A stretch of 9,744 bases of DNA from an uncultured Clostridia bacterium (GCA_937912045.1 CALDPI010000292.1:1-9744); one strand, 5' to 3'. Shown: positions 1 to 7,328, numbered from the stretch's first letter. Notes: generated by a model not told the origin, from the letters alone. Made by a program: numbers and translations.

Positions 1-1140
1 CGCGATGTCATAAGTGATGGGTGACCACTCAACACCGTCTTTTGACACACTGAAAATATAAGCGTTTGCAAAGTCAAAGCTTGCGCCTGTGCTTATCGTT
101 TCAATGGCAAAGCCAGAAAGGTTTTGTACGTTCCACTTAACATAAGCGCCATCGTTAGATGGATAAAACGATGCTTTGCCGTCGCCTGCGATAGAGCTGT
201 TGAGAGTAAGGTTTGTATAACCTGCCGATTCAGACTTACCGCTTTGCTTGTTTTCAAAATAGTTATAGGTTGTATTGTTATATACAATCGTTCCAAGCTC
301 TTCCTTTGCAAGTGTAAACTTAAGGGTTTTGCCTGCCGGAAGGTTGGAGTTTGTGGCGGTGATTTCATAAGCGCCATCCTCTGCGAAAAGATAACCGCCG
401 AGCTCTGTTTTATAGTAATCTGTCGCTGTGGCTGCAACGCCGTTCTTTTTAATGGTTACGGCGCCCTGGGCGCCAAGGCCTGCCACTTTTATAAGTGTAT
501 CTCTTGTAACGGTTGCACCGTCTTCAAACGGGGTTGCGTACTCACCCTTAATGTTTTTATGTAATGCCGTAAACTCGGGCATCAGGTTGGGGTGATACGT
601 AATGGTTGCACCGATAACAACACCTTTATTCCATGTTCCTGGAACGTCAGACGTCAACTTAATATAGTTTGTGCCGCTTGGAATGTTTTGTACGGTCACC
701 TTTATATTAAGATTGCCACCGGAATTAAAAGCATCTACCTGCTCTGTCGTTATGGTAAGTGGTGTATAGGTTACACCGTCGGGTGATGCCGAAAACTTAT
801 AAAAAGAATTATATGTGTCCGACGTGTAGGAGGCTGCACCGAGAGCATTAATATAGAACGCAGAAATGCCCTGGTAGTTCCAAACCATTGTGGCATCGGA
901 CTTGTATGGGAAATAACTGCCTCCGTTAAAGGCGTATCCAACAGCATTGCCTATGGGGTTTTTCGCATAGGTATTGCTTAAAGTGCCTGCTGTATCGCCG
1001 TCAAGAACATTAAACGAAACCGTTTTAGTGTCGGTTTCGGTTGCGGCGGAGGCAACCATATTTCCACAAAACAGACTTGCCAACAGTGCGCCTACGAGCA
1101 CAAACGACAATATTCTTTTTTGTAAAGAAAGTTTCTTCAT
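1..1140 (-). CDS. Secreted multi-domain glycan-binding-like protein, C-terminus cut off by window edge
   Basis: The minus-strand frame is open from an ATG at 1140 to base 1 (380 codons, no stop), so the protein continues beyond the window. Residues 1-33 form a Sec signal peptide: a K/R-rich start, a hydrophobic core at about 10-25, and a likely AxA cleavage near VASAA. Residues 40-180 look like a beta-sandwich binding module of the F5/8C or CBM32 type, with the motif SPDGVTYTPL. Residues 200-280 resemble an Ig-like extracellular repeat (FEDGATVT, EDGAYEITATN). From about 305 a second copy of the first module begins (SKDGVEWSPI). The start is supported by AGAGGTAAA upstream and the strong promoter at 1178-1206. 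No catalytic motif is visible in this part; an enzymatic domain, dockerin or surface anchor could lie in the missing portion. The binding role is inferred from fold-like patterns and from the neighbouring genes. Confidence 0.85.
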   Translation of the reverse strand, partial: MKKLSLQKRILSFVLVGALLASLFCGNMVASAATETDTKTVSFNVLDGDTAGTLSNTYAKNPIGNAVGYAFNGGSYFPYKSDATMVWNYQGISAFYINALGAASYTSDTYNSFYKFSASPDGVTYTPLTITTEQVDAFNSGGNLNIKVTVQNIPSGTNYIKLTSDVPGTWNKGVVIGATITYHPNLMPEFTALHKNIKGEYATPFEDGATVTRDTLIKVAGLGAQGAVTIKKNGVAATATDYYKTELGGYLFAEDGAYEITATNSNLPAGKTLKFTLAKEELGTIVYNNTTYNYFENKQSGKSESAGYTNLTLNSSIAGDGKASFYPSNDGAYVKWNVQNLSGFAIETISTGASFDFANAYIFSVSKDGVEWSPITYDIA

Positions 1141-1177
1141 AAATTTACCTCTTATAAATAAATAATTATACACATTA

Positions 1178-1206
1178 AGTATAACATAAAGATATCTATA
1201 AGTCAA
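1178..1206 (-). promoter_or_regulatory. Sigma-A type promoter for the left-edge secreted protein
   Basis: Read on the minus strand, TTGACT (1206-1201) is followed by a 17-base spacer and TATACT (1183-1178). The spacer ends in TGT, which gives an extended -10 (TGnTATACT). Transcription should start near 1171, leaving a leader of about 30 bases with AGAGGTAAA before the ATG at 1140. This is the best sigma-70-like promoter in the window. It implies that the left-edge gene can be expressed independently of the lipoprotein gene upstream. Confidence 0.8.
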
Positions 1207-1278
1207 GGTATATTTTTGAGGTGCTTATTTGGGCGTCGAGTAGTACTATTGCAATTTAATTTAGATACAAAGAACACC

Positions 1279-3429
1279 TCATCCGTCAATACCGGAGGTG
1301 AGTCCCTTTGAGCCGGATTTAAGCGCATACTTCTTAGCCATTGCTTCAATGCCGTTGCCGATTGCGCCGCCCTGTACAAACTGCGGGTCATCCTTGAGTA
1401 CGCCGGAAACCTTAATCATGGGGCTTACAGGCGGCTCAATATTAAAGAAAATATTGTTTTCAAACGTTGCACTCTTAAGACGGTTAATTTTATATGTAAT
1501 TGCCGTTCCGCTGGGTGCATAGAAAATGTTGTTTCTGAATACGGTGTTTCTTGAATCGTCAGGACCGCCGTCATAGTTTGCGAAACATACAAGACGGGTT
1601 GGAACACCGCAGTAAATTGTGTTGTTGTAAATTTGTGAATCGTAGCAGCTGGAGGTAACGTCAAATACTGCAAGGTCTTTACCGCAGCCGTCGTTTACCG
1701 AGAGGTTGTAGCGTACGATTGTGCCTGTTGTGGCAATTCCCTCTTCGCCCTTGGTTGTTGCATCATTAGAGCAGAAGAGCATAAATCCACCGTCGTTATC
1801 GTGGCTGTAGTTGTACTGGAATACGAGGTCGCGGTTGGCGATATCGGCGTCGAATGCCTGCAGGTCGTAACCCGAGTTTGTGCCGCGGTTTCCGTAAACC
1901 TCGTTATACTGGAACACTGTGCCCACACAGCTGTGTGCCCAGATGGCAACCCAGTGAATTTCACCAACGTCTCTGAAGAGAGCTGTGTTGGAAACTAAGT
2001 TCTTTTCAACAACGCCGCCCTCAAGACCTGTAACAAAGATAACGTCACCGCCTATTTTGTTAAAGGTGTTGCTGCGGATGGCAACGTTCTTGCTGCCGAA
2101 GAATTCGCCCTTTGATACGTCGTTCTTGTGTCCCCATTCCTGTTTTGTGGAGCGTGAGCACCAGTCAGACGTGAAGACAACGCCGCAACGTGCAACGTGC
2201 TCGAACTTGTTGTCCTCAACAGTTACACCGTCGAACCAGGAGGGCTCTTTACCAGCTGCCTTGATGTAAATACCGCAGGCAGCGTGCTGTGTATTTGTGA
2301 AGTTTACATTAATGTCTTCAAACTCACACTTGGTGATTTTGATGCCCTTTGTTGCACCGGGCTTGCTTGTTGTAACGTTGATGCCCTGTTTACCTGTTTT
2401 GTTTGTAAACTTAAGGCCTGTGATGGTGATATACTCGCCGCCTGCAGTGAGTGCGGCACCGCCACGCGCATTGATGACGGGCTTTTCGCCCTTGCCGTAT
2501 GAGGTAACGGTTATCGGAGCTTTTTCCGTGCCTGTACCTACAACATTCAGCGAGCCGGAGAAGGACTGGCCTGCCTTTAAGAGAATCTTGCTGCCGGGAG
2601 CATAGGATTTCTGTGATGCGGCATAAAGGGTTTTAAGCGGCTTATCCTCGCTTGTACCGTCGTTCTTGTCGTTACCGGCTTTGCTGTCGATATAAATAGT
2701 CTGTGCTTTGGAGATTCCCTCTGCGTAGCCGCCGAGCTCGCCCAAAAGCTTATCTGTGATGCCGTTAATCTGAATGAAGTTCAGGTTGGGATTGAAAAGG
2801 TCCTTTGCAGTGTTGCTAAGCGTAACCTTTACGTACTGGTTTGCGGTATCGATTCCGCCGTAGTAAGATACGTACTTAACCCAGCTGTCGCCGTTAAACT
2901 GCTCGTAAGTTGTACTCTTCGGTTTAACAACTTCCCAGTTTTCGCCGTCTTTTGAAACGGTTACAACAGGCTCAGATGCAAATCTGTCGCCAACGCCGAA
3001 GCTATAGTGCAAAAGAATTTCCGCAACGCCGTCAAGCTTGTATGTAACCGAGCCTTCTTTCATCGCGTCACGGCGCATACGGTAGTCGTCAAGGAGAACG
3101 TCGGCATGTAGAGATTCAATAACCATATTTTCGTGTGCAAAGGTCAAATCCCAGCCGTCGTTACCCATATAGTCGGTGATGACCTGAAGCTTTGAAGAGT
3201 CCACCTTGTTCTTATCTTTATCCTTATCTTTATTGGTTGCGGAGTTACCCTCTTTGCCGAGCTGTGCGATAACATCCTCATCCTCGAGGGCAACCCAGTT
3301 GCCGTTCTCGTCATAATAATAATAGTCGCGTTCGCTTACCCACTCGCCTGTCAGCTTGCTGCAACCTGTAACGCCTACAAGCATCAAAACTGCCATTATG
3401 AGTGAGAGTAATTTTATACTTTTTTTCAT
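1279..3429 (-). CDS. Lipoprotein with F5/8C-like domain and right-handed parallel beta-helix (pectin-lyase-like)
   Basis: This is a complete 716-residue protein. Residues 1-23 are a lipoprotein signal peptide with lipobox V20-T21-G22-C23, so the mature protein should be tethered by a lipid to the outer face of the membrane. A charged linker (residues 66-76, alternating K and D) leads to a beta-sandwich at about 80-225 that resembles an F5/8C module (SKDGENWEVV, NQYVKVTLS). The right-handed parallel beta-helix starts near 245 with IYIDSKAGNDKNDG and continues to about 690, with many N-x-F/I turns (EDNKFEH, RSNTFNK, RNNIFYA, ENNIFFN). Residues 508-552 hold the conserved-looking series NEVYG, DLQAFDADI and QYNYSHDNDGGF. 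This fold is typical of pectate lyases, polygalacturonases and related enzymes, but I cannot assign a PL or GH family or a catalytic residue. GAGGTAAAGAT before ATG 3429 supports the start. The gene follows the dockerin gene by 184 bases. Confidence 0.9.
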   Translation of the reverse strand: MKKSIKLLSLIMAVLMLVGVTGCSKLTGEWVSERDYYYYDENGNWVALEDEDVIAQLGKEGNSATNKDKDKDKNKVDSSKLQVITDYMGNDGWDLTFAHENMVIESLHADVLLDDYRMRRDAMKEGSVTYKLDGVAEILLHYSFGVGDRFASEPVVTVSKDGENWEVVKPKSTTYEQFNGDSWVKYVSYYGGIDTANQYVKVTLSNTAKDLFNPNLNFIQINGITDKLLGELGGYAEGISKAQTIYIDSKAGNDKNDGTSEDKPLKTLYAASQKSYAPGSKILLKAGQSFSGSLNVVGTGTEKAPITVTSYGKGEKPVINARGGAALTAGGEYITITGLKFTNKTGKQGINVTTSKPGATKGIKITKCEFEDINVNFTNTQHAACGIYIKAAGKEPSWFDGVTVEDNKFEHVARCGVVFTSDWCSRSTKQEWGHKNDVSKGEFFGSKNVAIRSNTFNKIGGDVIFVTGLEGGVVEKNLVSNTALFRDVGEIHWVAIWAHSCVGTVFQYNEVYGNRGTNSGYDLQAFDADIANRDLVFQYNYSHDNDGGFMLFCSNDATTKGEEGIATTGTIVRYNLSVNDGCGKDLAVFDVTSSCYDSQIYNNTIYCGVPTRLVCFANYDGGPDDSRNTVFRNNIFYAPSGTAITYKINRLKSATFENNIFFNIEPPVSPMIKVSGVLKDDPQFVQGGAIGNGIEAMAKKYALKSGSKGLTSGIDG

Positions 3430-3450
3430 ATCTTTACCTCGTTAAATTCA

Positions 3451-3497
3451 GAACGGAGCGAACAATCCAAGCAATTTATCCAGGTGTTCGCCCGTTC
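3451..3497 (-). promoter_or_regulatory. Long stem-loop in the leader of the beta-helix lipoprotein gene
   Basis: The arms GAACGGAGCGAACA (3451-3464) and TGTTCGCCCGTTC (3485-3497) are complementary over 13 pairs with one unpaired base, around a 20-base loop. On the mRNA strand the loop contains TGGAT twice. The structure ends about 20 bases upstream of the lipoprotein ATG and just before its ribosome binding site. No run of T follows it on the minus strand, so it is not a standard terminator of the dockerin gene. It may be an mRNA stabiliser or processing site between two co-transcribed genes, a translational control element, or a DNA operator. The pairing is read directly; the role is inferred. 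Confidence 0.5.
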
Positions 3498-3613
3498 TTT
3501 ATAGAAATCAATGTAATGCCACACGTTAATGCTAACATAACAAAAATTTCAATTCAATAAACTCACAAAAAGATAACAAACTTGCACACCAAACATATGC
3601 AATTTTGGAAAAC

Positions 3614-6133
3614 TTAGGCTACCGGTTCGCTGTTTTTGAGGAAAACCATATCCAGAATGTCAACAGCGCCATCGCTGTTCTGGTCAGCATATACCTCGAA
3701 CTGCTTGGAGTCGTCACGAGCTGCAGCGAAGATGCGGTTTCTCAAAAGCATATAGTCGGTTGAGTCGATTACAGCGTCACCGTTGATACCGCCGGCTTTT
3801 GTGGCCTCTTTGAAGGTGATATTGGCGATGCTTAATTCTGTGCCGGCATCGGAATAGAAGAAAATCATATCACTTCCGGCACCTGTTACGTAGCGTGTTT
3901 CTGTAACCCATTTTTCGCCTGTTTCGTTAAGTCCGTTAGTGCCTCTTTCATTTTTATGATTCCAGTCAAAAGCTACCCACTTGTTTGATTTATAGGTTAC
4001 GCTTACAACATAGCATGTGTCGGCTTCCATAAAGAAGGGAACAGATACTCTACCGTTTGTAGTACTGCAGCCTAAGCCAAACGAAATCTTTGTAACTGCG
4101 CCCTTTTCTGCGTCGGCCTCTTTTGTAACCGTTGTGCATTCGGAGGACTCGATAAAGAAGGAATCTTCACTGCTGTAATCCAGACTGGGAGCATCGGTAT
4201 TAAGGACGTCTGTTATGTCTACGACCTTTATGTTATCAAAATATGTTTCACGCTGACAGAACAATGCAATAATACCATTGTGGTGTTCCTCTGTCGCTTT
4301 AATGGTGTACTTAAACGTCAGCCAGGTTTCTGCCGATACCGGATTAACCCATTTTCTTGTTATTGGTGTATTAGAACTGTTATTACCCTGCGGAATTCTC
4401 GTGTCGTATGCGAAAGCATAGTAGTCAGCAGGTGTTTTGTCTGCTCCATCAGGAACCTGAGGAACATAATAATCAAACGTTACATAGTAAACATGGTCCT
4501 TCTGTAAGCGCATTGTAGGAAGATAAAATGCGTGATAGCTTGCAGCATTGCTCTTGAGAACCTTGTTTGTATCGTCTGCGGGGTCAGCAACGACGCTATA
4601 ATTGTTATAGCCTGCATAGTCATTATATTCGGCATTTTTGCCTTCAAAATCGAGCGAAACTTTGTCATTATACGAATACTCTTCGATAGTAACATTATCC
4701 ATATAAAGCATTGTGCCCTCTGTTCCGCGGATAAACATATGGGTGGAAGCGTATTCTGCGCAGAACACAGCTTCACGGTGCTTCCATACGTCAGTATTAA
4801 ATGCGAGTGCTGTTGCCGTTCCGCCTATTACTTCTGCCTTATACTGTTCAACACCCCATCCGCCTGTTACAAGTGTCGTAGCAATGTTACCTTTTCCCAT
4901 ATAGTCGTAGGAAAGCTTATAAATCTTGCCTGCCGTCAAGGGATAATCAAGAAGCACACAAGCCTCAGCCGCATCAGCAGCGCTATCAGTTTTGTTGGCC
5001 TGAGAACAATCAAGAGCAAGAGCCTGTGTAAATCCATCGTCTTTTTTAAACGAAGCGATTGATTTGTGGTTTCCTACAGTGTAACTGGAGAAATCGTGTG
5101 TATCAAAAGTATAGGTTTGTTTTGTGGCAGTGTTTTCGGTTGAAAGTTCAACAATGGATAAACTGTGAATTTTTGCATCAATACCCGCAGTGCGCGTGGT
5201 ATCAAAGTACATATAGTTGCAGTCTTTAGTTGCTGTCCAAGTAGAATTAAACGTCTTCCAAGCTGGTACACCGTTCATAGACACTGAGTGTGCTATGCGT
5301 GCGCTGCCGTCTTCAGGAGCAAACGTTACTCTCCACCAGTTATCCCATTGATTAGAAGAACCGGCGCCATAACCGTAGTAGCGGAAATTTATTTTGTATG
5401 TCTTATCCTTCTTAAATGAGAACGGAACTCTAACGGCTTTATCATCGCTAGTGCTTGTTAATTTGAAAGTAGTAACAGTAGTATTCTCCTCAGCATTAAA
5501 CTCATTTCCTACAATTACGGTCGAATTTGAAGAACCGGGGATTATCAAGCTTTCATTTGCAATGCCGTTAAGAACACCGTCGCCGTCAACATAAACGCTA
5601 TTACCATTATTATTCGTAATATCGATTATGGTCAAATTATCTATGTAAACACCGTCATCAGTTACAAAACCGAAATAGGAATCAACGGGCGCGGTAATCA
5701 TTACGTAATATTTTCCCCACTCTGTTGAAACAGAAGACTTACTAACAGTTTTGTTCGTATAACTAATGGTTGAACCATCAGCGTTACCATAAAGCGTGTT
5801 AAACCAAACAAGGTCCGTGTTCATTTCATAAGCAAAATAATTGAACATAACGACATACGTATTACCGGATTTCAGATATGCCTCATTAAACACCAGACTG
5901 TTGGTGCCTCGTTTGTAGACATCAAGGCAACCACTACCGTTGACACCGGAATCAGCGTCATGTCTTCCAAAGGTTGCATGTCTTTCACCATCCTCAAAGT
6001 CGATGGTGATGCTTGTCACATACTCGGGCGTTGTGTCCGCTGCCGAGGTGGTGAGTGTGGGGACTGCAAGTGCTGTGAGCAGTGCCACCGTCAGTGCGAG
6101 GGAGATGAGTTTTAGAAATTTGCTGTTTTTCAT
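3614..6133 (-). CDS. Secreted dockerin protein with five tandem beta-sandwich (CBM-like) modules
   Basis: This is a complete 839-residue protein. Residues 1-32 are a signal peptide (KKNS-like basic start, leucine/alanine-rich core, AxA-type end). Five modules of about 120-155 residues follow at roughly 38-173, 178-331, 334-487, 491-642 and 655-777. Each has F-x-x-x-K-x-Y-like core strands (KTYKINFRYYG, KIYKLSYDYMG, HVYYVTFDYYV), and most end in a Y-x-D-N-hydrophobic strand (YIDNLTI, YMDNVTI, YFDNIKV). This pattern suggests CBM4/16-like jelly rolls. Residues 781-835 are a type I dockerin with two EF-hand-like repeats (NGDAVIDSTD and DQNSDGAVDILD), which would dock to a cohesin on a scaffoldin or on the cell surface. 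I see no catalytic domain. The start is supported by AAGGAGGAAA ten bases upstream. The upstream 334-base region carries putative operator repeats, and the adjacent AraC gene is the likely regulator. Exact CBM families and ligands are unknown. Confidence 0.9.
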   Translation of the reverse strand: MKNSKFLKLISLALTVALLTALAVPTLTTSAADTTPEYVTSITIDFEDGERHATFGRHDADSGVNGSGCLDVYKRGTNSLVFNEAYLKSGNTYVVMFNYFAYEMNTDLVWFNTLYGNADGSTISYTNKTVSKSSVSTEWGKYYVMITAPVDSYFGFVTDDGVYIDNLTIIDITNNNGNSVYVDGDGVLNGIANESLIIPGSSNSTVIVGNEFNAEENTTVTTFKLTSTSDDKAVRVPFSFKKDKTYKINFRYYGYGAGSSNQWDNWWRVTFAPEDGSARIAHSVSMNGVPAWKTFNSTWTATKDCNYMYFDTTRTAGIDAKIHSLSIVELSTENTATKQTYTFDTHDFSSYTVGNHKSIASFKKDDGFTQALALDCSQANKTDSAADAAEACVLLDYPLTAGKIYKLSYDYMGKGNIATTLVTGGWGVEQYKAEVIGGTATALAFNTDVWKHREAVFCAEYASTHMFIRGTEGTMLYMDNVTIEEYSYNDKVSLDFEGKNAEYNDYAGYNNYSVVADPADDTNKVLKSNAASYHAFYLPTMRLQKDHVYYVTFDYYVPQVPDGADKTPADYYAFAYDTRIPQGNNSSNTPITRKWVNPVSAETWLTFKYTIKATEEHHNGIIALFCQRETYFDNIKVVDITDVLNTDAPSLDYSSEDSFFIESSECTTVTKEADAEKGAVTKISFGLGCSTTNGRVSVPFFMEADTCYVVSVTYKSNKWVAFDWNHKNERGTNGLNETGEKWVTETRYVTGAGSDMIFFYSDAGTELSIANITFKEATKAGGINGDAVIDSTDYMLLRNRIFAAARDDSKQFEVYADQNSDGAVDILDMVFLKNSEPVA

Positions 6134-6140
6134 TTTTCTT

Positions 6141-6150
6141 TTTCCTCCTT
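6141..6150 (-). promoter_or_regulatory. Strong Shine-Dalgarno of the dockerin gene
   Basis: On the minus strand AAGGAGGAAA precedes the ATG at 6133 with about ten bases between AGGAGG and the start. It matches the anti-Shine-Dalgarno sequence almost fully and fixes the start, which also gives a complete signal peptide. Confidence 0.8.
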
Positions 6151-6195
6151 GCGTTTACTAAAAAAATTTTGAAAAAATACATAAAAACACGATGC

Positions 6196-6312
6196 CACAA
6201 TATTATGTTTTTATATTTTTACACAATAATTTTATCACGCGGCCTTATATATTAATATAAGTAATATCCTCAAAACATATTAAAATTCCACAATAATTGC
6301 ACTTTTATTGTG
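6196..6312. repeat. Repeated CACAATA/TATTGTG heptamers, including a perfect 8-8-8 dyad
   Basis: CACAATA occurs on the plus strand at 6196-6202, 6222-6228 and 6289-6295, and its reverse complement at 6306-6312. The last two form a perfect dyad: CACAATAA (6289-6296), an 8-base spacer, and TTATTGTG (6305-6312). The dyad lies upstream of the candidate -35 of the dockerin gene, and the other two copies lie downstream of its likely transcription start. This arrangement suits binding sites for a regulator, for which the adjacent AraC-family protein is the obvious candidate. The repeats are read directly; the regulator assignment is inference. Confidence 0.5.
6244..6273 (-). promoter_or_regulatory. 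Candidate promoter of the dockerin gene
   Basis: On the minus strand TTGAGG (6273-6268) and TATAAG (6249-6244) are separated by 18 bases, an acceptable sigma-A arrangement with a weak -35 that could need an activator. The -10 lies within a dyad, CTTATAT (6244-6250), four bases, ATATAAG (6255-6261). This would leave a leader of about 100 bases. Because the region is very AT-rich, other -10 choices are possible. Confidence 0.35.
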
Positions 6313-6366
6313 TAATACATATATATAATTACCCGTTTTTTCGGTGGAAAATGGTAAAAAAGTTAT

Positions 6367-6392
6367 AAAATGCCACACTGTCTGGGCATTTT
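6367..6392 (-). other. 8-bp inverted repeat downstream of the AraC gene terminator
   Basis: AAAATGCC (6367-6374) and GGCATTTT (6385-6392) are perfectly complementary around a 10-base loop. Read on the minus strand it lies 42 bases beyond the main AraC terminator and is followed by TTTT, then ATAAC and a run of six T. It may be a weak backup terminator. It also contains a copy of the AATGCCACAC motif that recurs upstream of the lipoprotein gene. Confidence 0.35.
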
Positions 6393-6433
6393 GTTTTGAA
6401 AAAATCGGGAGCTTAATTTTAAGTGACAGTAAC

Positions 6434-6461
6434 AAAAAACCGACCTTTGTTCAAGGTCGGT
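6434..6461 (-). terminator. Rho-independent terminator after the AraC-family gene
   Basis: Read on the minus strand, ACCGACCTT (6461-6453), a 5-base loop and AAGGTCGGT (6447-6439) form a perfect 9-bp stem followed directly by a run of T (6439-6434). It begins seven bases past the AraC stop codon at 6468-6470. It should end the DUF4434-AraC transcript and separate it from the dockerin gene. Confidence 0.9.
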
Positions 6462-6467
6462 CTTTTA

Positions 6468-7328
6468 TTAGAATTTTTTGTAGCCTTCGATGTATTTTTT
6501 CGGAGTCATTCCGTACTGTTTTTTGAAAACGGAAATGAAATATGCGCCCGAGCTGAATCCGCACAGCTGCGCTATTTTGTCATTTGAAATACGCTTTTGC
6601 TTGAGCAGCTCAATCGCACGTGAAAGCCGCTTATTCCTTAAATAATCGGTGTAGGTTGTGTGTAGTTCCTTACTGAATATCTGGCCAAGATAATTTTGGC
6701 CGATTCCAACCGCGCTTGCCACCTGACTCAGTGACAGGTCGACGTCTGAATAATGCTGCTCGATATAAACAATCGCCTCCTTGAGATAGTTGTTTATATC
6801 GTCGCTGACGTCAACTGCAGGCAGATTGCGCAAAACCGTCGAAATTATTATATTAAGGCAGGATTTTGACAGAATGCTCATATTTGGGTCATTGGTTTTA
6901 TACGCCTCGAGCATTATTTCAAAGCAGGCTGTAAGATTCTCATACTCCTTTTCACTCAAAAAACAATCGGTGTTGCCGCGACGCTTGAGCAGCTGTCCTA
7001 ATATCACCGAGGATACGTTATTTTCCTTGCAGGCGACGCAATAAAGCGTCAGATTGCCGTTTTCTTTCAGGTGATACGTGTGGAAATCGCTCTTTTTAAG
7101 GATTGCGATATATCCGCGCTTTGCGTCGATTCGCTGATTGTTAAGGTGGTGAATTCCATAGCCGTCTGTGACCAGCTCAAGCTCCAGATACGTATGGCAA
7201 TGGTATATATCCGTATATAATTTTTCCTCGCAAATGGTTCGGTGGTCTACAAAAAAGCCATCGTTCCACGCTTTTTCGTTGTTACCGTCAGGTGCTACAA
7301 AAATTTCCGCTCCGGTGGGATATGTCAT
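6468..7328 (-). CDS. AraC-family transcriptional regulator
   Basis: This complete 286-residue protein has the usual AraC size and order. The N-terminal half (about 20-100) looks like a cupin-type ligand-binding domain, with H43, H45 and E49 in HCHTYLELELV. The C-terminal DNA-binding domain holds two helix-turn-helix units at about 198-220 (LSQVASAVGIGQNYLGQIFS) and 247-270 (ISNDKIAQLCGFSSGAYFIS), then the signature F-K-x-x-Y-G-M-T-P-K-K-Y. The start at 7328 has AAGGAG upstream (7342-7347), about 13 bases away, which is long but usable; no alternative start lies between. It lies 40 bases after the DUF4434 gene and is probably in its operon. By context it should respond to a sugar or oligosaccharide released from the target glycan and activate genes such as the dockerin gene. 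The ligand is not predictable from sequence. Confidence 0.95.
   Translation of the reverse strand: MTYPTGAEIFVAPDGNNEKAWNDGFFVDHRTICEEKLYTDIYHCHTYLELELVTDGYGIHHLNNQRIDAKRGYIAILKKSDFHTYHLKENGNLTLYCVACKENNVSSVILGQLLKRRGNTDCFLSEKEYENLTACFEIMLEAYKTNDPNMSILSKSCLNIIISTVLRNLPAVDVSDDINNYLKEAIVYIEQHYSDVDLSLSQVASAVGIGQNYLGQIFSKELHTTYTDYLRNKRLSRAIELLKQKRISNDKIAQLCGFSSGAYFISVFKKQYGMTPKKYIEGYKKF

Noticed and set aside
124..564. 146-codon plus-strand open frame at the left edge
   Set aside because: It lies antisense to the continuous 380-codon secreted protein, which has a signal peptide, ribosome binding site and promoter. The plus frame has no recognisable domain.
1217..1281. Inverted repeat TGAGGTG/CACCTCA around the lipoprotein stop codon, considered as a terminator
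   Set aside because: The loop is about 51 bases and no T run follows on the minus strand. No convincing terminator was found between 1141 and 1278.
3498..3613. Promoter for the lipoprotein gene in the gap after the dockerin gene
   Set aside because: TTGAAA with a 17-base spacer leads only to TTAACG, and the TATAAA nearer the gene has no -35. Too weak to annotate; co-transcription or an unusual promoter remain open.
4532..5062. 176-codon open frame on the plus strand inside the dockerin gene
   Set aside because: Cysteine- and isoleucine-rich composition, no ribosome binding site, and full overlap with a well-supported minus-strand gene; it is an antisense shadow.
6241..6262. AT-rich stretch considered as an origin or mobile-element end
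   Set aside because: No DnaA-box cluster, transposase, terminal repeats or target-site duplication is visible; a promoter explains it better.
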